Of a stretch of DNA of 33,754 nt, positions 16,573 to 24,194 are shown piece after piece; positions within the stretch are counted from its first letter, which is position 1, and each line of letters starts with the position of its first letter. Position numbers and translations under genes: made by a program. Source of the DNA: Actinomadura sp. CNU-125 (lineage in GTDB: Bacteria > Actinomycetota > Actinomycetes > Streptosporangiales > Streptosporangiaceae); assembly GCF_001942465.1 (NCBI RefSeq), contig NZ_MKJY01000586.1, forward strand, positions 1-33,754. The letters are read 5' to 3'. Below the pieces are notes generated by a model. It was not told where the DNA came from. It worked only from the letters and a program-made list of their open reading frames with translations, and searched no databases.

Positions 16573-18222
16573 GTGGGACCGAGGACGACACGGAGACACC
16601 GGAGGCAACGCCGACACCGGTTCGCCGCCGCCGCACTGACGCTCGTGACGTGCACCGCCCTGGCGGCGTGCTCGGGCGGCGCGACCGGGGGCACGGGCGC
16701 GGGCGCGGACGGGCCGCCCGTGCGGGGCGGCCGGCTGATCTACGGCCTCGGCGCGGACGCCGACGGCTTCAACCCGGTCACGGACTCGTTCGCCACGCAG
16801 ACCTACGCGATGGCCGGAACCATCATCGAGACCCTGACGACGGTCGACGCCACCGGACGGTGGCGCGGGCTGCTCGCCGAGAGCGTCGAACCGAACGAGG
16901 ACGCCACCCGGTGGACGATCAAGCTCCGCGAGGGCATCGAGTTCTCCACCGGCGAGCCGCTGACCGCCGAGATCGTCAAGGCCAACCTGGCGGCGCAGAA
17001 GGCATCGCCGCTGACGGCGGCGGTGCTCGCGCCCGTCCGCTCCGTCGAGGCCGTCGACGCCGCGACCGTCACGGTCGACCTCGGCAGCCCGTGGGTGAGC
17101 TTCCCCAGCACCCTGTCCACCCAGATCGGCATGATCGTCCCGCCCGCGTCGCTCGCCGACCCGGACGGCGCGAGCCGCAGGCCCGTCGGCACCGGGCCGT
17201 TCGTCTTCGAGAGCTACACGCCCGACAACCGCTTCACCGTGAAACGGAACCCCGGGTACTGGCGCGAGGGGCTGCCCTACCTCGACGCCGTCGAGTTCCG
17301 CATCCTGCCGGACTTCCAGACCCGCGCGCAGACCCTGGAGTCGGGCGGCCTGACCGCCATGGCCACGCAGCGCGACACCGACATCGTCAAGTTCGGGAAA
17401 CTCGCCGAGCGGGGCGGCTACCGCATGTTCCGCGCCACCGGCATGTCGGTGCCCGAACTGGCCTTCATGCTGAACACCGCCGCCGGCCCCACCGCGGACC
17501 CGCGGGTCCGGCGAGCGATGGCCCACGCCACCGACCGGGAGGCGTTCATCGAGACGCTGCGGTCCGGCCTGACCGAGCCCGCCGACGGCCCCTGGTCCCC
17601 CGACTCCGAGTGGTACGCCCCCGGCGGCTACCCGGACTTCGATCCGGCCGCCGCCAAGGCGCTGATCGGCGAGTACGAGCGGGAGAAGGGGCCCGTCAGG
17701 ATCGAACTGCTGAGCGTCCCCGACCAGTCGTCGATGCAGAACGCCGAACTCGTCCAGGACATGTGGGGCAAGGCGGGCATGGAGGTCACCGTGCGGCAGG
17801 CCGACCAGGCCACCCTCATCCAGCGCGCCCTCCTCGGCGACTACGGCGCGATCGTCTGGGAGCAGTTCGCCCGCCCCGACCCCGACGGCGAATACTCGTT
17901 CCTGCACTCCAAGTTCGTCCGGCCGGTCGGCTCGATCTCCATCAACATGAGCCGGATCGAGGACGAGCGGTTGAGCGCGGCCCTCGACGCGGGCCGCGAG
18001 GCGTCCGGCGAGGCGGAACGCAAGAAGGCGTACGCGACCGTGCAGGAGCGCCTGCGGAAGACGCTCCCGTTCATCTGGGTCGACCACCTCAGCACCAGCG
18101 CGGTGATCACCAGGTCGAACGTGCACGGCCTCGATCGGTACGAACTGCCGGACGGCTCGGCGGGCAAGGCGCTCGTCGGTTCGTCGACGCACCCGTTCGG
18201 CCAGATCTGGACGAGCGGCTGA
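16573..18222 (+). CDS. Oligopeptide/dipeptide-type ABC importer, substrate-binding lipoprotein (SBP family 5)
   Basis: This gene encodes a 549-aa extracellular solute-binding lipoprotein of the DppA/OppA superfamily. An Arg-rich n-region is followed by the hydrophobic FAAAALTLVTCTALAAC, whose LAAC lipobox gives lipidation and membrane anchoring. The mature protein has the family-5 features GGRLIYGLGADADGFNP, WTIKLREGIEFSTGEPLTA and RRPVGTGPFVFESY. The GTG at 16573 is preceded by GGGGAGGG at four bases; an earlier in-frame ATG at 16471 would put the O1 operator inside the gene and is rejected. It is the first gene of a four-gene importer operon (three bases to the next gene). The substrate could be a peptide, nickel complex or sugar-like compound; sequence alone does not decide. 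Confidence 0.94.
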   Translation: MGPRTTRRHRRQRRHRFAAAALTLVTCTALAACSGGATGGTGAGADGPPVRGGRLIYGLGADADGFNPVTDSFATQTYAMAGTIIETLTTVDATGRWRGLLAESVEPNEDATRWTIKLREGIEFSTGEPLTAEIVKANLAAQKASPLTAAVLAPVRSVEAVDAATVTVDLGSPWVSFPSTLSTQIGMIVPPASLADPDGASRRPVGTGPFVFESYTPDNRFTVKRNPGYWREGLPYLDAVEFRILPDFQTRAQTLESGGLTAMATQRDTDIVKFGKLAERGGYRMFRATGMSVPELAFMLNTAAGPTADPRVRRAMAHATDREAFIETLRSGLTEPADGPWSPDSEWYAPGGYPDFDPAAAKALIGEYEREKGPVRIELLSVPDQSSMQNAELVQDMWGKAGMEVTVRQADQATLIQRALLGDYGAIVWEQFARPDPDGEYSFLHSKFVRPVGSISINMSRIEDERLSAALDAGREASGEAERKKAYATVQERLRKTLPFIWVDHLSTSAVITRSNVHGLDRYELPDGSAGKALVGSSTHPFGQIWTSG

Positions 18223-18225
18223 CCG

Positions 18226-19173
18226 ATGGCGACGATGCTGCTGCGGCGCGGGGCGCACCTGCTGGTCGTCCTGCTCGTCGTCACCCTGCTCGCCTTCTGG
18301 ATGATCACGCTGCTGCCCGGCGACCCCGCCCGGCAGATCCTCGGCTACTCCGGCGACCAGGCCGCGCTCGACGCGGTGCGGCGCGACCTCGGCCTGGACG
18401 CCCCGTTCTGGCGGCGGTACCTCGACTGGCTCGGCGGGGTCGTCACCGGCGACCTCGGCACCTCCTACCTCACCAGCACCCCGGTGGCCGAGTCCCTGAC
18501 CCGGCGGCTGCCCGTCACGCTGGAGCTGCTCCTGTTCTCCCAGGTGATCTCGCTCGGCCTCGCGGTGCCCGCCGGGGTGGCCGCCGCACGCCGCCCCGGC
18601 GGCCTCCTGGACCGGACGCTCACCACGGTGGGCTTCGGGCTGCTGTCCACCCCGGTGTTCGTGTCCGGCGTGGTGCTGATCATGATCTTCGCGGTGCGCT
18701 GGCCGCTGCTCCCCGCCACCGGGTACACGCCGTTCGGCGCGGACCCCGCCGGGAACCTGCGGTCGCTGCTGCTCCCCTCGGTGACGCTCGCCGCCGGGCA
18801 GCTAGCCGTCTACGCCCGGCTCCTGCGCTCCGACCTGATCGCGACCCTGCGGGAGGACTACATCACGCTCGCCCGCGCCCGCGGGCTGTCGCCCCGGCGC
18901 GTCGTGTGGCGGCACGCCCTGCGACCGTCCGCCATCTCGCTCGTCACGGTGGTGGGGCTCAACCTCGGAACGCTGATCGGAGGCGCCGTCATCATCGAGA
19001 CCCTGTTCGGGCTGCCCGGGGTGGGCCGGCTCATCGTCGACTCCATCCTGGCCCGCGACTACCTCGTCGTCCAGGGCGGCGTCCTCGTCGTCGCGGTCGG
19101 GTACGTCCTGGTCAACTTCGGCATCGACCTGCTCTACGGGGTCCTCGACCCGAGGATCCGCCATGCGGCCTGA
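18226..19173 (+). CDS. ABC importer inner-membrane permease, DppB/OppB type
   Basis: This gene encodes a 315-aa permease with six predicted membrane helices. Family marks are the N-terminal helix followed by LLPGDPARQILG, the periplasmic GDLGTSYLTSTPV loop, and the cytoplasmic EAA-type coupling loop DYITLARARGLSPRRVVWRH. The C-terminus ends in the typical LLYGVLDPRIRH. It pairs with the DppC-like permease domain encoded by the next gene, whose ATG overlaps this gene's end by 11 bases. Confidence 0.95.
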   Translation: MATMLLRRGAHLLVVLLVVTLLAFWMITLLPGDPARQILGYSGDQAALDAVRRDLGLDAPFWRRYLDWLGGVVTGDLGTSYLTSTPVAESLTRRLPVTLELLLFSQVISLGLAVPAGVAAARRPGGLLDRTLTTVGFGLLSTPVFVSGVVLIMIFAVRWPLLPATGYTPFGADPAGNLRSLLLPSVTLAAGQLAVYARLLRSDLIATLREDYITLARARGLSPRRVVWRHALRPSAISLVTVVGLNLGTLIGGAVIIETLFGLPGVGRLIVDSILARDYLVVQGGVLVVAVGYVLVNFGIDLLYGVLDPRIRHAA

Positions 19174-21017
19174 CCGTCGCCTCGGCTGGGGCTTCCGGCT
19201 CGCCGCCCTGTGGATCGTCCTCGTGGTCGGCGCCGCGCTCACCGCCGACCTGCTGCCGCTGCCCGACCACGACGCCACGCTCAGCGGCGAACCCGCCGCC
19301 GGGCCCGGCGCGAGCCACCCGCTCGGCACCGACGGGCTCGGCCGCGACCTGCTCGCCCGGGTCGTCCACGGCGCCCGGGTCTCGCTCGGCGTCGGCCTCG
19401 GCGCCGTCCTGCTCGGCCTCCTGATCGGCGGCCCGCTCGGCCTCCTCGCCGGCTACCGCCGCGGCCCGCTCGACCGGATCGTCATGACCGCCAACGACGT
19501 CCTGCTCGCCTTCCCCGCGATGGTCTTCGCGCTCGCGGTCGTCGCCTTCGCCGGCCCGAGCGTCCGCAACGTCCTGATCGTCCTCGGCCTGCTCGGCGTG
19601 CCCGCCTGGGTCCGGCTGATCCGCGGCGTGACGCTCTCCTACGCGCGGCGCGAGTTCGTCACCGCCGCCCGCGCACTCGCGCCCGCGGCGGCACCGTGAT
19701 GTGGCGCGAGATCGCACCGAACGTCGTCGCGCCCGCCCTGTCCTACGCGTTCACCCTGATGGCGGTGGTCGTGATCGCCGAGGGCGCCCTCGCGTTCCTC
19801 GGCCTGTCGGTGCAGCCGCCCACGCCCACCTGGGGCGGCATGATCAACGAAGGGCGCAGCACGCTCGACACCGCCGCGCACATCGTCGTCGTCCCGTCCG
19901 CCGCGATGTTCCTGACCGTCCTCGCCCTCAACCTCGTCGGCGACCGGCTGCAGGAGCTCACCGGCCACCGGCCGGGCGGCCTCGAACCCGCCCGCCCCCG
20001 GCGCCGCACCGCCGCGCCGTCCGTACCCGTCCCCCGGCGGGACGGCCCGCTGCTCGAAGTGACCGGCCTGCGCACCGGCTTCCGGACGCCCCGCGGCACC
20101 CTCCGGGCCGTCGACGGGGTCTCCTTCACCCTCGAACGCGGCCGCACCCTCGCGATCGTCGGCGAGTCGGGCAGCGGCAAGTCGATCCTGATCCGCTCCG
20201 TCCTCGGCCTGCTCCCGGACGACGCCGAACGCACCGGCCGCGCCCGCCTCGCGGACCGCGACCTCACCGGCGACACCCGCGACGTCCTCGGCACCCGCAT
20301 GGCCGCCGTCTTCCAGGACCCGATGACCGCCCTCAACCCCGTCCGCACCGTCGCGCCCAGGTCACCGAGCCGCTCCGCGTCCACCTCAAGATGAGCCGCC
20401 GCCGCGCCCGGGAGCAGGCCGAACGGCTGCTCGCCTCGGTCGGCGTCCCCGAACCCCGCCGCGTCCTGCGCGGCTACCCGCACCAGCTGTCCGGCGGCAT
20501 GCGGCAGCGGATCACCATCGCGATGGCCCTGTCCTGCGACCCCGAGGTCCTCTTCGCCGACGAGCCCACCACCGCGCTCGACGTCACCGTGCAGAAGCAG
20601 ATCATGCGGCTCCTGCACCGCCGGCGCGACGAACGCGACATGGCGATGGTCCTGGTCAGCCACGACCTCAGCGTCGTCGCCGACCACGCCGACGAGGTGA
20701 TCGTCATGTACGCGGGCCGGATCGTCGAACGCGGCCCCGCCCAGGCCGTCTTCACGACACCCCGCATGCGCTACACCGAAGCCCTGCTCCGAGCCGTCCC
20801 GGACCTCTCGGCCCCGAACCACACCCGGCTCGCGGTCATCGACGGCCGTCCGCCCGACCTCGTCGCCCCGCCGTCCGGCTGCCGGTTCCACCCCCGCTGC
20901 CCGTTCGCCCGGGAACGCTGCCGATCGGACGAACCGCCCCTCACCTCCGCCCACGACCGCTCGCACGCCTGCTGGTACCCGGCGGACGAGCCGGAAGGCG
21001 CGCACCATGGCCGGTAG
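19163..21017 (+). CDS. ABC importer permease-ATPase fusion (DppC-DppD in one chain)
   Basis: This gene encodes a protein of 618 aa after two single-base corrections. Residues 1-~275 are a DppC/OppC permease (SHPLGTDGLGRDLLARVVHG; coupling loop EFVTAARAL then GARGGTVMWREIAPN). A Pro/Arg-rich linker leads with no stop into an ATPase with Walker A GESGSGKS, Q-loop FQDPMTALNP, signature LSGGMRQR, Walker B VLFADEPT, H-loop SHDLS and a C-terminal cysteine-containing oligopeptide-binding region (CRFHPRCPF). The frame breaks are near 19679 and 20359. Each time TCGCGCCC replaces the expected TCGGCGCCC, and restoring one G gives continuous family sequence and a length divisible by three. Permease/ATPase fusions of this type are known in actinobacteria. 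Its stop overlaps the next ATG by 11 bases. Confidence 0.88.
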
Positions 21018-21996
21018 CGGAACCGCGCACCTGCGCGACACCGACGCGCTCCTGCGCGTCGAGAACCTCACGGTCACGTTCCCCGCCGGACGCCGCACCG
21101 TCCACGCCGTGTCCGGGGTGAGCCTCGACGTGGCCGCAGGCGAGACCCTCGGCATCGTCGGCGAGTCCGGCTGCGGCAAATCCTCCGCCGCCCGCGCGAT
21201 CATGCAGCTCCCCCGGCCCGCGTCCGGATCGGTCCGCCTGTCCGGCCGGGAGCTCACCGCCCTGCGCGGCGAACCCCTCCGCCGCACCCGGCAACGCATG
21301 CAGATGATCTTCCAGGACCCGATCTCGTCGCTCAACCCCCGCCGCCGGGTGCGCGACATCGTCGCCGAGGGCCCCCGCGTCTGGGGCACCCCCGCCCGGG
21401 TCGACGAGGCCCTCGAAGCCGTCGGCCTCGACCCGTCCGCCGCCGGCCGCCGCCCCCACGAGTTCTCCGGCGGCCAGTGCCAGCGCATCAGCATCGCCCG
21501 CGCCCTGGCCCTCGAACCCGAACTCGTGATCTGCGACGAGCCGGTGTCCGCCCTCGACGTCTCCGTGCAGGCGCAGATCCTCAACCTCCTGGAGGACCTC
21601 AAGGCCCGCTACGGCCTCACCCTCGTGTTCATCGCCCACGACCTCGCGGTGATCAAGAACATCAGCGACCGCGTCCTCGTCATGTACCTCGGCAAGACCT
21701 GCGAACTCGCCACCGGCGCGGACCTCGTCGACCGCCCCGCGCACCCGTACACCCGCACGCTGCTGTCGTCCGTCCCCCGGAGCCCGCTGCACCTCACCCC
21801 GCCGGAGGAGGCGGCCGCGACCCGCGAACCCCCCTCGCCCCTCGCCCCGCCCAGCGGCTGCAGGTTCCGCACCCGCTGCGCCCGCGCCGACACCCGCTGC
21901 GAGACCGAGGAACCCCGGATGCGCCCCCTCGGCCCCACCCACTGGATCGCCTGCCACCACCCGGCCACCGACAAGGGCCCCACACTCACCGTCTGA
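21007..21996 (+). CDS. ABC importer second ATPase, DppF/OppF type
   Basis: This gene encodes a 329-aa cytoplasmic ATPase that would heterodimerise with the fused DppD domain. It has Walker A GESGCGKS, Q-loop IFQDPISSLNPR, signature FSGGQCQR, Walker B LVICDEPVSALD, H-loop IAHDLAV and the C-terminal CRFRTRC segment of the oligopeptide subfamily. The ATG at 21007 has GGAAGG a few bases upstream. It is the last gene of the operon and is followed by a hairpin. Confidence 0.95.
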   Translation: MAGSGTAHLRDTDALLRVENLTVTFPAGRRTVHAVSGVSLDVAAGETLGIVGESGCGKSSAARAIMQLPRPASGSVRLSGRELTALRGEPLRRTRQRMQMIFQDPISSLNPRRRVRDIVAEGPRVWGTPARVDEALEAVGLDPSAAGRRPHEFSGGQCQRISIARALALEPELVICDEPVSALDVSVQAQILNLLEDLKARYGLTLVFIAHDLAVIKNISDRVLVMYLGKTCELATGADLVDRPAHPYTRTLLSSVPRSPLHLTPPEEAAATREPPSPLAPPSGCRFRTRCARADTRCETEEPRMRPLGPTHWIACHHPATDKGPTLTV

Positions 21997-22013
21997 CGGC
22001 GCACAAACGACAA

Positions 22014-22045
22014 GCCCCCGCTCTCACCACATAGAGATCGGGGGC
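22014..22045. terminator. Hairpin terminator between the ABC operon and tRNA-Val
   Basis: GCCCCCGCTCTC (22014-22025) pairs with GAGATCGGGGGC (22034-22045), 11 of 12 positions, with an eight-base loop. It sits 17 bp after the ABC operon stop and just beyond the 3' end of the oppositely oriented tRNA, so it can serve both transcripts. Confidence 0.75.
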
Positions 22046-22054
22046 CACGGCCGG

Positions 22055-22126
22055 TGGGCGCGGACGGTTTCGAACCGCCGACTCCTCGCTTGTAAGGCGA
22101 GTGCTCTACCCCTGAGCTACGCGCCC
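22055..22126 (-). tRNA. tRNA-Val (anticodon UAC)
   Basis: The 72-nt minus-strand sequence folds as a cloverleaf. It has acceptor stem GGGCGCG/CGCGCCC with discriminator A, D-arm GCTC/GAGC, anticodon stem CTCGC/GCGAG enclosing the loop CTTACAA (anticodon TAC, reading valine GTA), and T-arm GGCGG-TTCGAAA-CCGTC. The 3' CCA is not encoded. No variable-arm extension is present. Confidence 0.96.
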
Positions 22127-22241
22127 GTGTGCTCGCCGGGAAAGCGTACCCCGGGCCCGGGGACGATCGCGAAACGGTATCCCGGGCGTCCGCGTCGCGG
22201 GCGTCCCCGGTGGGGTGCGGGCGCGGGGGCTCGCTAGGGGG

Positions 22242-22315
22242 GCGTTAAGACTTCGCGGCCGGGCGCTAAGGGGGCGTCAACGACCCGCAGAAATGCCGCA
22301 GATCGCTGCTTAACT
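22242..22315 (+). promoter_or_regulatory. Candidate KdpE-controlled kdp promoter region
   Basis: Three related octamers lie in direct orientation: GCGTTAAG (22242-22249), GCGCTAAG (22263-22270) and GCGTCAAC (22274-22281), spaced 21 and 11 bp, i.e. about two and one helical turns. This phasing is typical of OmpR/PhoB-family response regulators. A -10-like TTAACT (22310-22315) follows without a good -35, as expected for an activated promoter. The rest of the 246-bp gap (22127-22372) shows no gene. Confidence 0.45.
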
Positions 22316-22372
22316 CGCGAATGCCCTGGTGAGGACGCCGGGGCCCGAACGAGACGAACCGAGGGATCGACG

Positions 22373-22453
22373 ATGAGCGACGTGGCCTTCGTGGTGCTGA
22401 CGGTGGCGATCTTCGCCCTGCTCGGCCTGCTGGTGCGGGGCGTGGAGCAGTGA
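22373..22453 (+). CDS. 26-aa membrane micropeptide upstream of kdpF
   Basis: A short reading frame encodes 26 residues starting MSDVAFVVLTVAIFALLG and ending LLVRGVEQ, that is one hydrophobic helix with a charged C-terminus. GAGGGA lies about seven bases before the ATG, and the stop overlaps the GTG of kdpF as GTGA, so it appears translated and coupled to the operon. It has the size and shape of KdpF but is a second, separate peptide. Similar unannotated peptides precede kdpF in other actinomycetes as far as I recall. A small structural subunit of the Kdp complex is the simplest inference. Confidence 0.7.
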   Translation: MSDVAFVVLTVAIFALLGLLVRGVEQ

Positions 22454-22539
22454 CGGTCGAGAACGCCGTGGGGCTGGTGCTGGCGGTGGCGTTGACCGTG
22501 TTCCTGGTCGTCGCCCTCTTGTATCCGGAGCGCTTCTGA
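22450..22539 (+). CDS. kdpF: KdpF, small subunit of the potassium-transporting ATPase
   Basis: A 29-aa single-helix peptide, MTVENAVGLVLAVALTV then FLVVALLYPERF. The YPERF ending is the KdpF hallmark. In the complex it packs against KdpA and stabilises it. Both ends overlap neighbours (GTGA with the micropeptide, ATGA with kdpA). Confidence 0.92.
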   Translation: MTVENAVGLVLAVALTVFLVVALLYPERF

Positions 22540-24194
22540 TGAGTTCGACGGTCGCGGGGATCCTGTTCCTGGGGTCCCTGATACTCGCTCTGGTCGTGGT
22601 GCATCGGCCGCTGGGCGACTACATGTACCGGGTTTACACCGCCACGAGGCATTCGCGTGCGGAGCGCGGGATCTACAGGCTGGTGGGGGCCGATCCGGAC
22701 ACCGAGCAGACGTGGGGGGCGTACGCGCGGAGCGTGCTGGCGTTCTCGCTCGTGAGCGTGCTCGGGTTGTATCTGCTGCAGCGGGTGCAGCAGTGGCTGC
22801 CGCTGGGGATGGGGCCGGTACGGCCCGACCAGGCGTGGAACACCGCCGTGAGTTTCGTGACGAACACGAACTGGCAGTCGTATTCGGGCGAGTCCACGAT
22901 GGGGCATCTGGTGCAGATGGCCGGGCTGGCGGTGCAGAACTTCGTGTCGGCCGCCGTCGGCATGAGCGTCGCGATGGCGCTGGTGCGGGGGTTCGCGCGG
23001 AGCAGAGGGGAGCGGCTCGGGAACTTCTGGGTCGACCTGACGCGCGGGACGGTCCGGATCCTGCTGCCGATCGCGTTCGCGGGGGCCGTCCTGCTGATCG
23101 CGGGCGGTGTGGTGCAGAACTTCGCCGGGCCCGAGACGGTCACGACGGTGAACGGCGGGCAGCAGGCGATCACGGGCGGGCCGGTCGCCGGGCAGGAGGC
23201 CATCAAGGAGCTGGGGACGAACGGCGGCGGGTTCTACAACGCGAACTCGGCCCATCCGTTCGAGAATCCGCGCCCCTGGACGAACTGGCTGGAGATCTTC
23301 CTCATCCTGCTGATCCCGTTCACGCTGTGCCGGACGTTCGGGCGGATGGTCGGGCAGGTGCGGCAGGGGTACGCGATCGTCGCGGTGATGGGCGTGATCG
23401 CGCTGGCCGGCACGGGCCTGACGATGGCGTTCCAGGGCGCGGCGGACGGTACGGTCCCGACGGCCGTCGGGGCGGCGGCGGAGGGGACGGAGACGCGGTT
23501 CGGCGTGCCGAACTCGGCGGTGTTCGCCGCGGCGACGACCCTGACCTCGACGGGCGCGGTGGATTCGTTCCACGACTCGTACACGAGCCTCGGCGGGATG
23601 ATGACGCTGCTGCACATGATGCTCGGCGAGGTCGCGCCCGGCGGTGTCGGCTCCGGGCTGTACGGGATGCTCGTCCTCGCCGTGATCACGGTGTTCGCCG
23701 CGGGCCTGATGGTGGGCCGCACCCCCGAGTATCTGGGCAAGAAGATCGGCCCGCGCGAGATCAAGCTGGCGGCGTCGTACTTCCTGGTCACGCCCGCGCT
23801 GGTGCTCGCCGGGACGGCGGTCGCGCTGGCGACCGGGAACGGGCGGGCGGCGATGCTCAACGACGGCCCGCACGGGCTGACCGAGGTGCTGTACGCGTTC
23901 ACGTCGGCGTCGAACAACAACGGGTCGGCGTTCGCGGGGCTGGGCGTGGGGACGGTGTGGTTCGACACGGCGCTCGGGCTGTGCATGGCGCTCGGACGGT
24001 TCGTCCCGATGGTCCTCGTGCTCGCGCTGGCGGGATCGCTGGTGCGGCAGGCGCGGGTGCCCGAGTCCGCGGGGACGCTGCCGACGCACCGTCCGCTGTT
24101 CGTCGGCATGGTCGCCAGCGTGACCGTCGTCCTGGTCGCTCTCACTTTCCTCCCGGCGCTGGCGCTGGGGCCCCTCGCAGAAGGGATCGGTTGA
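22539..24194 (+). CDS. kdpA: KdpA, potassium-translocating subunit
   Basis: This gene encodes a 551-aa integral membrane protein that binds and conducts K+ in the high-affinity Kdp pump; it is related to the SKT channel-like superfamily. The four selectivity-loop regions are visible: NTNWQSYSGEST (about residue 108), TNGGGFYNANSAHPFENP (about 226), GVPNSAVFAAATTLTSTGA (about 322) and SNNNGSAFAGL (about 457). Length is close to the usual ~557. The start overlaps the kdpF stop (ATGA) and the stop overlaps the kdpB start (ATGA). Confidence 0.98.
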   Translation: MSSTVAGILFLGSLILALVVVHRPLGDYMYRVYTATRHSRAERGIYRLVGADPDTEQTWGAYARSVLAFSLVSVLGLYLLQRVQQWLPLGMGPVRPDQAWNTAVSFVTNTNWQSYSGESTMGHLVQMAGLAVQNFVSAAVGMSVAMALVRGFARSRGERLGNFWVDLTRGTVRILLPIAFAGAVLLIAGGVVQNFAGPETVTTVNGGQQAITGGPVAGQEAIKELGTNGGGFYNANSAHPFENPRPWTNWLEIFLILLIPFTLCRTFGRMVGQVRQGYAIVAVMGVIALAGTGLTMAFQGAADGTVPTAVGAAAEGTETRFGVPNSAVFAAATTLTSTGAVDSFHDSYTSLGGMMTLLHMMLGEVAPGGVGSGLYGMLVLAVITVFAAGLMVGRTPEYLGKKIGPREIKLAASYFLVTPALVLAGTAVALATGNGRAAMLNDGPHGLTEVLYAFTSASNNNGSAFAGLGVGTVWFDTALGLCMALGRFVPMVLVLALAGSLVRQARVPESAGTLPTHRPLFVGMVASVTVVLVALTFLPALALGPLAEGIG

